Source: an uncultured Clostridia bacterium
Lineage (GTDB): Bacteria > Bacillota > Clostridia > Oscillospirales > Oscillospiraceae
Assembly: GCA_945927915.1 (NCBI GenBank)
Contig: CAMEMX010000106.1
Location: forward strand, 1 to 5,552
Length of the DNA: 5,552 bases
Direction of reading: 5' to 3'
Part shown: one piece after another, positions 1 to 5,552 of the stretch
Position numbering within the stretch: position 1 is the first letter of the stretch
Layout of the letters: every line of letters begins with the position of its first letter
Made by a program: the position numbers and the translations under genes
Notes under the pieces: model-generated
Databases searched by the model: none
Told to the model about the DNA's origin: nothing
Seen by the model: the letters and a program-made list of their open reading frames with translations, nothing else

Positions 1-730
1 CGGTCGGCTCGGCGGAGGGATCCTCCTCCGACGGCTCTATCGGCTCCTCCGGCGCGGCGGTCTGCACCGTAATATGCAGGCCCCAGCGGTTGAGCAGCTC
101 GCCGCGCAGGGCATTCCCCTCGCGCACCTCAAAGGCCACCCAGATCTCCGTCTTATCCTGTAACATATCCAGAATGAAGGCGTCGTCATAGGTCAGCTCC
201 TCCGACCACAGCCAGCGGTAGGGCAGCTCCTGCGTGCCGTCGCCGCCCATGAAATAGGGCAGGCTGTCGACCGGCTCCAGCGGCGAGGTGGGCGCCTGCG
301 TGGTCGGGCGGGTCGTGGGCGGCGGAGAATAGGGCTTCATCGCGTTGATGCGCTTCAGATCGTCCTGCGCATTCTTCAGCGCAAGCTCTGCGCGCTGGAC
401 GCTCAGACGCTGCCGCTCAAGCTGCAGATCCGAGAGCGTCGTGTCATAGCTTATCAGCGGATCGCCGACCTTGACGTGCTGCCCCTCGGTGACAAAGATC
501 TGCGTGACGGTCTGCGTGCCCGACGGGTAGATCGACTGGATGTTATCCGCCGTCACCATGCCGTCATACTGCACGGAATCGTCGTAATAGCCCAGAATGT
601 GGTTGGAAAGCGGCAGAACCTTGACCGGGTCGGTCTGGTTGCCGAAATACCACAGCGCACCGACTAAGATCGCGACCGCCGTCACCACGCAGACCGCGGA
701 AATGATCGCAATTTTCACGCTTCTACGCAT
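1..730 (-). CDS. Membrane-anchored HlyD/MacA-like efflux adaptor with an inserted module (partial, C-terminus beyond window)
   Basis: I translated this frame by hand: 243 codons from ATG at 730-728 without a stop, leaving the window at position 1. Residues 5-29 form one uncleaved-looking hydrophobic anchor after MRRSVK. Residues about 55-96 resemble the first half of a lipoyl/barrel-sandwich domain (GMVTADN, then VTEGQHVKVGDPLISYDTT). Residues 99-131 are a charged amphipathic helix, the first arm of the adaptor hairpin. Then come a Pro/Thr-rich linker (133-153), a module of about 70 residues rich in Trp/Tyr/Phe (155-224; GGDGTQELPY at 162-171) and an acidic Pro/Glu linker (226-243). The returning helix, second lipoyl half and beta-barrel must lie beyond position 1. 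Overlap of the start with the ABC ATPase indicates translational coupling. By family knowledge such adaptors work with a MacB/FtsX-type permease outside the cytoplasmic membrane. The adaptor call is firm; the identity of the inserted module is unknown. Confidence 0.85.
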   Translation of the reverse strand, partial: MRRSVKIAIISAVCVVTAVAILVGALWYFGNQTDPVKVLPLSNHILGYYDDSVQYDGMVTADNIQSIYPSGTQTVTQIFVTEGQHVKVGDPLISYDTTLSDLQLERQRLSVQRAELALKNAQDDLKRINAMKPYSPPPTTRPTTQAPTSPLEPVDSLPYFMGGDGTQELPYRWLWSEELTYDDAFILDMLQDKTEIWVAFEVREGNALRGELLNRWGLHITVQTAAPEEPIEPSEEDPSAEPT

Positions 731-1415
731 CGCGCTCACGCTCCTTTCTGCCGTCCGTGAGGACGCCGTCGCGGATATAGCAGATGCGTCTTGCACGGTC
801 GGCGATCTCCTGCGCGTGGGTGATCATAACGATCGTCGTGCCGTCCTCGTTCAGCCGGTCAAAAATATCCATGATCTGTTCGCCCGACGTGCTGTCGAGT
901 GCGCCGGTCGGCTCGTCAGCCAGAAGCAGCTTGGGCTTGCCGACGATGGCGCGGGCGATGGCAACGCGCTGGCACTGACCGCCGGAGAGCTGGTTCGGGC
1001 GGAAGTTCAGGCGGTCGCCCAGGCCCATCGTCTCCAGCGCGGCAACTGCACGCTCACGGCGTTCCTTCTTGGGCACGCCCGCGTACATGAGCGGCAGGGC
1101 AACGTTGTCCACCGCGCTCAGCTTGGGCAGCAGGTAAAAGTTCTGGAACACGAAGCCGAGCGTCCGGTTGCGCACCTCTGCCAGGCGGTTGCTGCCCGCA
1201 CCGAGCAGATTCTCCCCGTCGAGCAGGTACTCGCCGGAGGTCGGCACATCGAGGCAACCGATCATATTCATCAGCGTGGTCTTGCCGGAACCGGACGGTC
1301 CCATAATGGCAAGATAGTCCCCCTCCTCAACGGAGAGGCAGACGTCCTTCAGCACGCGAACCGTATCTCTGCCCTGCGGGTAATCCTTGCAGAGATCCTT
1401 CATTTCGACCAGCAT
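723..1415 (-). CDS. ABC transporter ATP-binding protein, MacB/LolD type
   Basis: Cytoplasmic ATPase subunit expected to power a MacB/FtsX-type permease for export or extracellular signalling of an unknown substrate. In a 230-residue protein I see Walker A GPSGSGKTT (39-47), Q-loop Gln91 in FVFQNFYLLP, ABC signature LSGGQ (143-147), Walker B LLLADEP (163-169) with catalytic Glu168, D-loop ALD (172-174) and switch His200. Length and motifs fit the MacB/LolD/FtsE-like class; the ADEPTGALDS string is typical. Residue 148 is Cys in LSGGQCQR, where Gln is usual. I chose ATG at 1415-1413 over an in-frame GTG at 1430 because GGAGG stands 8 bases before the ATG and the GTG overlaps that site. The start is one base after the stop of the lipoprotein adaptor, and the end overlaps the next adaptor, so the three are almost certainly one operon. 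The substrate cannot be read from the sequence. Confidence 0.95.
   Translation of the reverse strand: MLVEMKDLCKDYPQGRDTVRVLKDVCLSVEEGDYLAIMGPSGSGKTTLMNMIGCLDVPTSGEYLLDGENLLGAGSNRLAEVRNRTLGFVFQNFYLLPKLSAVDNVALPLMYAGVPKKERRERAVAALETMGLGDRLNFRPNQLSGGQCQRVAIARAIVGKPKLLLADEPTGALDSTSGEQIMDIFDRLNEDGTTIVMITHAQEIADRARRICYIRDGVLTDGRKERERDA
741..747 (-). promoter_or_regulatory. Ribosome binding site of the second adaptor
   Basis: AAAGGAG lies inside the last codons of the ABC ATPase, 10 bases before ATG at 730-728. It supports that start and an 8-base overlap of the two genes (723-730). The spacing is slightly long. Confidence 0.65.
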
Positions 1416-1416
1416 A

Positions 1417-2757
1417 TCAGAATCCTCCACCGATGGCAGCCGTCGCTTCGGGAAGCACTTCCGGTTCTAACGTCATATCCTCCGCGTATTCGCCGTCTCC
1501 GATGTCGACATAGTCCTCCGCGGCGCCGGCGTCCTCCATGCCGCCGTTGAGCGCTCCGTCAACGTTGGATTCCCCATCGCCGTTCGGCTCCATCTCTGAC
1601 GGCTCCGGCATGGTGTCCGTGACGGGAGCGCCTTCCCGGATGCTCTCGTCCGGATAGGCGATGCGGTCGTCCATCGTCAGGCCGCCGGTGATGACATAGC
1701 AATAAAGCATTTCGTCAAACGAGCCTACCGTGACGCTGCGCTTTTCGATCTCGCCATCTTCATTGGCCGCCCAGACATAGTAGCCCTCCTCCGCGGAGCC
1801 GAGGACATAGTCGGCATAGAGCGACAGGCCGTCTGCCTGCTCGTTCTGACCGTAGTTCGGCTCGACGAAGACGTGCTGACCGAGCAGCAGCCCGTCGACC
1901 GTGTCGAGATCGACATAGAACGGGTAGCTGCTCGTGGAGGTCATCTCGTCGCTCACGCCGTAGCCGTAATCGTACATCCCGTCGTTTCCGTTGTCCTCCG
2001 GCGCGGTGTCGAGCTGGGTGATCGTGCCCGTCCACGTCTGCGATTCATCCGCGCGGGAGCGGACGATCACCGTCTGACCGACATAGAACTCGCTCAGGTT
2101 CATCTCGTTGACCTTGCCCTTGACGCGGTAGGCGCCGCTCTGGATCAGGGTGATGTAAGGAAGAGGCTGACCCGTCATCTCGTCGTAGCCGCCGTTTTCG
2201 TTGATCGCCTTGATCTTGCCGTCAATGGGCGCGGTGACGGCGCCGCTGCCGGCGTTCTGCTTGAGCTGCTGCAGCTCGCGCTGCTTGACGGTGATGTTAT
2301 ACTCCGTCTCCTTCTTGCTGGCCTCCAGCGTCTGGATGTTGACGGTGTAGGCAAGCTGTTCGGACTCCGGCGCGTTCTTCTTCTCCTTTTCGAGCTGCTT
2401 GATTTGCTCGTCATAGTCCTTGATGGAGTTCTTCATCTGCTCGATCTCCAGCTCCGCCTTGTCGATGGTGAGCTGGATCTCGTCGGTGTCATAGACGAAC
2501 AGGACATCGCCCGCCGAGACGCTCTGACCGACCTCGACCTTCAGCTCCGCGACCTTGCGGTTTTCGTCGCGGTCGATCCTGACCTCGTTCTGCGCCACGA
2601 CAACACCCGCGCAGAAATTGTTCGCGCCCATCGTGCCGTAGCCCATGATCTGCGAAATGCTCTGCACATACACCGCCGGAAGCTGCTCCGAGCAGCCGGA
2701 AAGACCGCAAACCAGCAGCATCAGCGCCAGCGCGCAGGCGATCAGACGTTGTTTCAT
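1417..2757 (-). CDS. Lipoprotein membrane-fusion adaptor (HlyD/MacA-like efflux subunit)
   Basis: A 446-residue adaptor expected to be lipid-anchored outside the cytoplasmic membrane and to join a MacB-type permease. Residues 1-22 are a lipoprotein signal: MKQR, a hydrophobic core, lipobox LSGC with Cys22 as the lipidated residue. Residues about 50-91 form the first lipoyl half (KVEVGQSVSAGDVLFVYDTD at 73-92), about 92-168 a long Lys/Glu/Gln-rich coiled-coil hairpin, and 173-189 the second lipoyl half (AVTAPIDGKIKAINENG). A beta-barrel follows (about 200-300) with a Gly/Asp/Tyr-rich loop at 253-277, then a membrane-proximal-like region to about 375. The last 70 or so residues are strongly acidic, Pro/Gly-rich and probably disordered, ending IGGGF. 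The in-frame ATG at 2781 was rejected because GGAGGT lies just before the inner ATG at 2757 and the signal peptide starts there. Substrate unknown. Confidence 0.92.
   Translation of the reverse strand: MKQRLIACALALMLLVCGLSGCSEQLPAVYVQSISQIMGYGTMGANNFCAGVVVAQNEVRIDRDENRKVAELKVEVGQSVSAGDVLFVYDTDEIQLTIDKAELEIEQMKNSIKDYDEQIKQLEKEKKNAPESEQLAYTVNIQTLEASKKETEYNITVKQRELQQLKQNAGSGAVTAPIDGKIKAINENGGYDEMTGQPLPYITLIQSGAYRVKGKVNEMNLSEFYVGQTVIVRSRADESQTWTGTITQLDTAPEDNGNDGMYDYGYGVSDEMTSTSSYPFYVDLDTVDGLLLGQHVFVEPNYGQNEQADGLSLYADYVLGSAEEGYYVWAANEDGEIEKRSVTVGSFDEMLYCYVITGGLTMDDRIAYPDESIREGAPVTDTMPEPSEMEPNGDGESNVDGALNGGMEDAGAAEDYVDIGDGEYAEDMTLEPEVLPEATAAIGGGF
1424..1428 (-). promoter_or_regulatory. Ribosome binding site of the ABC ATPase
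   Basis: GGAGG sits in the final codons of the upstream lipoprotein gene, 8 bases before ATG 1415-1413. The arrangement TGA-T-ATG at 1419-1413 (stop, one base, start) implies translational coupling. This site decides the ATG over the GTG at 1430. Confidence 0.8.
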
Positions 2758-2836
2758 ACGATTACCTCCGTAGTATTCCATGTTGTTCTTCCATAAGACG
2801 CCGCGTTTGCCCGGATGTTCCCAAAAAATCTCCGGT
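2758..2836. other. Intergenic gap between Mrp and the efflux cassette
   Basis: This 79-bp gap holds the adaptor ribosome binding site, a T-rich patch just after the Mrp stop, and a CAAACGCGG motif (2801-2809, minus strand) shared with the Mrp leader. The only inverted repeat is a 5-bp CCGGA/TCCGG pair (2811-2835) with a 15-base loop and no following T-run. I therefore see no convincing intrinsic terminator and no clear sigma-70 promoter. Read-through from Mrp is possible. Confidence 0.5.
2764..2769 (-). promoter_or_regulatory. Ribosome binding site of the lipoprotein adaptor
   Basis: GGAGGT stands 6 bases before ATG 2757-2755. It fixes the start eight codons inside the longest open frame, so that the protein begins directly with its lipoprotein signal peptide. 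Confidence 0.85.
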
Positions 2837-3658
2837 TTATGCCATGATCGCAGCGATGGCGGCCTCGATGTCGTCGGTGTTCAGCTCCTCGGCTCTGCCG
2901 GTGTCGCATTTTTCCGCGACGGACGGGTCGATGGGAAGCTGCGCCAGCACGGGCAGACGGTATTCCGCCGCGGCCTCGTCCAGGTGGCTCTTGCCGAAGA
3001 GCTCGTGGCGCTTTCCGCAGTCCGGGCAGCGGAAATAGCTGTAGTTCTCGACGATGCCGTAGATGGGCACCTTCATCATGTTCGCCATGCGCACGGCCTT
3101 GCCGACGATCATCGAAACCAGCTCCTGCGGGGAGGTGACGACGATGATGCCGTCGATGGGCAGGGACTGGAAGACCGTCAGCGGCACGTCGCCCGTGCCG
3201 GGAGGCATATCGACGAACATATAGTCCACATCCTCCCAGAACACGTCCGTCCAGAACTGCTTGACCGCGCCCGCGATGATCGGGCCGCGCCAGAGGACGG
3301 GATCATTCTCATTGTCGAGCAGGAGGTTGATGGACATGATCTGGATGCCGGTCCGGCTGACGGCGGGGTAGATGCCCTCCTCGCTCGCGCCGGCGCATTC
3401 GCAAACACCGAATGCCTTCGGCACGGACGGGCCGGTGATGTCCGCGTCCAGAATGGCGGTGCGCTTGCCCGCCCGCTGCATCGCCGTGGCGAGCATTGCG
3501 GTGACGGTGCTCTTGCCGACGCCGCCCTTGCCGGAGACGACGGCGATGACCTTCTTCACCCTGGACTTGTCATTCAGCTTGGCAAGCAGGCTTTCCTTCG
3601 TGCGCTCCGAGCAGCTTTCGCCGCAGGAGGAGCAATTTCCGCTGCATTGTTCACTCAT
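2837..3658 (-). CDS. Mrp/Nbp35-family iron-sulfur cluster carrier ATPase
   Basis: Cytosolic P-loop ATPase of the SIMIBI/MinD group that, by family knowledge, dimerises, binds a bridging [4Fe-4S] cluster and hands it to apo-proteins. The protein has 273 residues. The N-terminus carries Cys5, Cys9, Cys12 and Cys16. The deviant Walker A KGGVGKS is at 44-50, with the signature lysines Lys44 and Lys49. A conserved DADITGPSVP is at 71-80, VDMPPGTGD at 149-157, and the cluster-binding CPDC at 211-214 (Cys211 and Cys214). The usual VENMS is VENYS here (Tyr206). Two further cysteines, 86 and 88, follow the switch region. There is no N-terminal DUF59/MIP18 domain, so it is the short form. AAGGAG lies 7 bases before ATG 3658-3656. 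Gaps of 103 bp upstream and 79 bp downstream suggest it may be its own transcription unit. Family certainty is high; its clients are not visible. Confidence 0.95.
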   Translation of the reverse strand: MSEQCSGNCSSCGESCSERTKESLLAKLNDKSRVKKVIAVVSGKGGVGKSTVTAMLATAMQRAGKRTAILDADITGPSVPKAFGVCECAGASEEGIYPAVSRTGIQIMSINLLLDNENDPVLWRGPIIAGAVKQFWTDVFWEDVDYMFVDMPPGTGDVPLTVFQSLPIDGIIVVTSPQELVSMIVGKAVRMANMMKVPIYGIVENYSYFRCPDCGKRHELFGKSHLDEAAAEYRLPVLAQLPIDPSVAEKCDTGRAEELNTDDIEAAIAAIMA

Positions 3659-3665
3659 AGTGTTT

Positions 3666-3671
3666 CTCCTT
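3666..3671 (-). promoter_or_regulatory. Ribosome binding site of the Mrp gene
   Basis: AAGGAG stands 7 bases before ATG 3658-3656. It directly abuts a TTTCGG element (3672-3677) that can pair with two upstream CCGAA copies, so access to it could depend on leader folding. Confidence 0.8.
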
Positions 3672-3714
3672 CCGAAATTCGGCGGCGTGTCTTCGGTTCA
3701 GCCGAAAGATACAC
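3672..3714 (-). promoter_or_regulatory. Structured leader of the Mrp gene with alternative pairings
   Basis: Read in mRNA direction, the leader holds CTTTCGG (3708-3702), CCGAAG (3696-3691), CCGAA (3682-3678) and TTTCGG (3677-3672), followed at once by the ribosome binding site. The first two make a hairpin with loop CTGAA. It is extended by GTGT/ACAC (3711-3714 with 3687-3690) beyond a 3-base bulge. The later copies can pair with the first two instead. The inverted repeats are direct observation; a regulatory role is inference. It could also be a protein operator in DNA or simply a stabilising 5' hairpin. Confidence 0.4.
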
Positions 3715-3729
3715 CGCGTTTGTAGCATA

Positions 3730-3757
3730 GTTGTATCAGATTTCGATCCGACCTGAA
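3730..3757 (-). promoter_or_regulatory. Weak candidate promoter for the Mrp gene
   Basis: TACAAC (3730-3735) resembles a -10 box, four of six bases matching TATAAT, and has TG at 3738-3737, giving an extended -10 form TGATACAAC. A poor -35 candidate, TTCAGG (3752-3757), lies 16 bases upstream. Transcription would begin near 3723, giving a leader of about 65 bases that contains the whole hairpin region. TATGCT, starting six bases further downstream in the same stretch, is an alternative -10. Confidence 0.25.
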
Positions 3758-3776
3758 TTTTTTATTCCAGATCGGA
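3747..3776 (-). other. Hairpin across the ABC-F stop codon
   Basis: The inverted repeat pairs the last ABC-F codons with the sequence just after the stop: about 12 base pairs (CCGATCTGGAAT with ATTCAGGTCGG and one outer A-T pair), with one G bulge, one G-U wobble and a five-base A loop. The stop codon TAA (3764-3762) straddles the end of the stem and the loop. No T-run follows the stem on either strand, so it is not a classical intrinsic terminator. It may be a 3' stabilising structure of the ABC-F mRNA or a processing site. Confidence 0.45.
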
Positions 3777-5552
3777 CATTGCCGTTTCCCATTGCGCCAT
3801 CAGGTCATCCAGCAGGCTTTCCTGTGCGCCGAGCTGCTCCGTCAGGCTCAAATATTCTTCATAGTTCGTGCCGGCGGCAAGCAGCGCCTCGTTCAGCGCC
3901 GCAACACGCGCCTCCTGCGCGCCGATCTCGCGCTCCAAGCGGCGCACGAGCTTTTCCGCCTCCTTGCTGCCGCCGGAGGGCTTGGGCTGCTTTTCTTTTT
4001 TCTTCGGCTGCTGCACGCGCTGCGCGGCCTCATGCTCCTTGATCGCGCGGTACTTGGCATAGCCGCAGGGGAAATCGCGGATCGTGCCGTTTTCCAGCTC
4101 CCAGATGCGCGTGGCGAATTTGTCAACGAAATAGCGGTCGTGCGAGACGAAGATCAGCGTCCCCTCGTATTCGTCCACCGCGCACTCGACCCATTCGCGT
4201 GAAGCGATATCGAGGTGGTTGGTCGGCTCGTCGAGGATGAGCAGGTTGATCTTCTCGTCCATCAGCATACACAGCCGCAGGCGCGACTGCTCGCCGCCGG
4301 AGAGCGTGCCGACCGTTTTGAACACGTCCTCGCCGGAGAACAGGAACGCGCCGAGGCGGTCGCGCGCCGTCTGGGGCGTGCAGTTTTTCTCATAGAGCAT
4401 CGTGTCGTAGAGCGTGCGCTCCGGGTGGTCAAAGTGGATCACCTGCGGCAGATACGCCCACTTGACCGACGGGCCGAACTTGATCTTCCCCTCGCCCGGC
4501 AGCTCTCCGAGCAGGACGCGCAGGAAGGTCGTCTTGCCCGTGCCGTTGTCGCCGAGTAAGGCGATGCGTTCGCCGCCTCTGACCTTTAATTCAATGTTCG
4601 AAAAGAGCGTGCGGTCGCCGAAGCGCTTGGCCAGATTCTTGACGGACAGCACCTCGTCGCCGTGGAAGTCCTTTTCCCCAAAGCGGGCACGCAGGGTCTT
4701 TTCCTTCGTCGGACGTTCGGTCTTTTCGATGCGCTCCATGCGGTGCTGGATGGACATCGCGCGGCGGTAGAGCACGCGGTTGTTGATGCCCCAGCCCTTC
4801 ATGCGCTCGACGGTGTAGCCGAGCTGCCTGAGCTTCGCCTGCTCCTGCTCATACTGCTTGAGCTGGCGGTTGAAGCGTTCCTGCTTTTCCTGCAAATAGA
4901 AGGTGTAGTTGCCGCTGTAGAAATCCGCCTTGCCGCCCGTGATCTCGATGATGCGCCCGACCACGCGGTCGAGGAAGAAGCGGTCGTGCGAGATGGTCAG
5001 CACCGTGCCCTTGAATTTGAGCAGGTATTCCTCCAGCCACTCAACGCTCTTGAGATCCAGATGGTTGGTCGGCTCGTCCAAAAGCAAAATGTCCGTCTTT
5101 TCCAGCAGCAGACGCGCCAGATTCACGCGGGTCTTCTCCCCGCCCGAGAGGCGGTCGAATTCCTGCGCGCGCATGGCCTGCGGAATGCCGAGGCCGTTGC
5201 AGATCTTGTCGATGTTCGTGTCCTGCTCGTAACCGCCGCCGGTCAGGTAGGCGTTGCTCAGGCGGTCGTACTCGTCCAAAAGCGCCTTCGGCGCGGAAGC
5301 CGTCAGCTTTTCGGCCAGCGCGTCCATCTTTTTGCGGATGGCCTCCAGGGGCGCAAAGGCCGTGCGCAGGACGTCCCCGGCGGTATAGCCCGCAGGATAG
5401 TGCGGGATCTGCGAGATCAGGCCAAGGCGCTTGTTCGCGGCGACGGTGATCTCGCCCTCGTCGGGCGAAAGCTCCCCCGTCAGCAGGCGGAACAGCGTCG
5501 TCTTGCCGCAGCCGTTGCGCCCCATGATGCCGACGCATTCGCCCTCGGCAAT
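3762..5552 (-). CDS. ABC-F family ATPase (Uup/YdiF-like), N-terminus beyond window
   Basis: The frame is open to position 5552 and 596 residues are visible; probably only some 20-30 N-terminal residues are missing. The ATG at 5525 lies inside Walker A context and is not the start. Counting from the first visible residue: Walker A GRNGCGKTT (11-19), signature LSGGE (135-139), Walker B LLLDEPTNHLD (156-166) and switch His189 form cassette one. Then comes a charged helical linker (about 215-290), the likely ribosome P-site interaction motif. Cassette two has GDNGTGKTT (334-342), LSGGE (417-421), LLILDEPTNHLD (437-448) and His471. A Lys/Pro-rich hinge (about 513-530) leads to a C-terminal coiled coil (about 530-590). 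No transmembrane segments are present, so it is a soluble translation-type factor rather than a transporter, as known for ABC-F proteins. The coiled-coil tail fits Uup/YdiF-like members. Housekeeping ribosome factor versus antibiotic resistance cannot be decided from motifs alone. Confidence 0.93.
   Translation of the reverse strand: MAEGECVGIMGRNGCGKTTLFRLLTGELSPDEGEITVAANKRLGLISQIPHYPAGYTAGDVLRTAFAPLEAIRKKMDALAEKLTASAPKALLDEYDRLSNAYLTGGGYEQDTNIDKICNGLGIPQAMRAQEFDRLSGGEKTRVNLARLLLEKTDILLLDEPTNHLDLKSVEWLEEYLLKFKGTVLTISHDRFFLDRVVGRIIEITGGKADFYSGNYTFYLQEKQERFNRQLKQYEQEQAKLRQLGYTVERMKGWGINNRVLYRRAMSIQHRMERIEKTERPTKEKTLRARFGEKDFHGDEVLSVKNLAKRFGDRTLFSNIELKVRGGERIALLGDNGTGKTTFLRVLLGELPGEGKIKFGPSVKWAYLPQVIHFDHPERTLYDTMLYEKNCTPQTARDRLGAFLFSGEDVFKTVGTLSGGEQSRLRLCMLMDEKINLLILDEPTNHLDIASREWVECAVDEYEGTLIFVSHDRYFVDKFATRIWELENGTIRDFPCGYAKYRAIKEHEAAQRVQQPKKKEKQPKPSGGSKEAEKLVRRLEREIGAQEARVAALNEALLAAGTNYEEYLSLTEQLGAQESLLDDLMAQWETAMSDLE

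Noticed and set aside
1413..1430. GTG at 1430 as the start of the ABC ATPase
   Set aside because: The GTG overlaps the GGAGG that serves the ATG at 1415, and the ATG start gives the usual N-terminus for this family.
597..1550. 317-codon open frame on the plus strand
   Set aside because: It lies antisense to the ABC ATPase and its flanking genes, whose protein motifs are unmistakable. Its translation has no recognisable domain and an Arg/Pro-rich end typical of GC-rich shadow frames.
2762..2794. Ten-codon upstream frame (MEEQHGILRR) ending inside the adaptor ribosome binding site
   Set aside because: It could look like a leader peptide, but there is no ribosome binding site before its ATG and no runs of a regulatory amino acid; probably chance.
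1873..2796. 307-codon open frame on the plus strand
   Set aside because: It is antisense to the lipoprotein adaptor. The Leu/Asp/Val-rich translation is what the reverse strand of a Lys/Glu/Gln coiled coil gives; no family resemblance.
2811..2835. CCGGA/TCCGG inverted repeat after the Mrp stop as a terminator
   Set aside because: The stem is only 5 bp with a 15-base loop, and the T-run lies in the loop instead of after the stem.
2780..3730. 316-codon open frame on the plus strand
   Set aside because: It is antisense to Mrp over its full length, with His/Asp/Ala/Arg-rich shadow composition and no domain.
1..5552. CRISPR arrays, tRNA/rRNA genes, insertion sequences, phage genes
   Set aside because: No regularly spaced repeats, no tRNA-like cloverleaf, no transposase or integrase motifs, and no terminal inverted repeats were seen; nearly all bases are in five minus-strand genes.

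Overview
The window reads as chromosomal DNA from a GC-rich (by eye about 60 %) Gram-positive anaerobe, most likely a gut Clostridia lineage such as Oscillospiraceae/Ruminococcaceae. This is inferred from a two-cassette ABC-F protein, a short Mrp/Nbp35 ATPase with a cysteine-cluster N-terminus, a membrane-fusion (HlyD/MacA-type) adaptor made as a lipoprotein, and strong GGAGG-type ribosome binding sites. No taxonomic search was possible. All supported genes lie on the minus strand, so the biological order runs from position 5552 down to 1. Large plus-strand open frames are antisense shadows of these genes.

Layout in transcription order. (1) 5552-3762: ABC-F family ATPase, cut by the window edge at its N-terminus, with two complete nucleotide-binding cassettes and a C-terminal coiled coil. 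(2) 3761-3659: a 103-bp gap with a strong hairpin overlapping the ABC-F stop codon, a weak candidate promoter, and a leader with mutually exclusive hairpins ending at the ribosome binding site of the next gene. (3) 3658-2837: Mrp/Nbp35-type iron-sulfur cluster carrier ATPase. (4) 2836-2758: a 79-bp gap without a convincing terminator, sharing a short motif with the previous leader. (5) 2757-1417: lipoprotein adaptor of a MacA/HlyD type. (6) 1415-723: MacB/LolD-type ABC ATPase. (7) 730-1: a second, membrane-anchored adaptor, open at the window edge. It has no stop codon inside the window, so a search for closed reading frames misses it.

Genes 5-7 form a tightly coupled cassette. The lipoprotein stop is separated by one base from the ATPase start, and the ATPase and second adaptor overlap by 8 bases. 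Together they look like most of a tripartite MacAB-like export system of a single-membrane bacterium. The FtsX/MacB-type permease is expected just beyond position 1 but is not seen. Mrp and ABC-F are housekeeping-type neighbours with no evident functional link to the exporter.

The most unusual part is the second adaptor. Its first helical arm runs into a Pro/Thr-rich linker, then a small aromatic-rich module, then an acidic Pro/Glu linker, where a normal adaptor would simply turn at the hairpin tip. I see no mobile element, CRISPR array, tRNA or rRNA.
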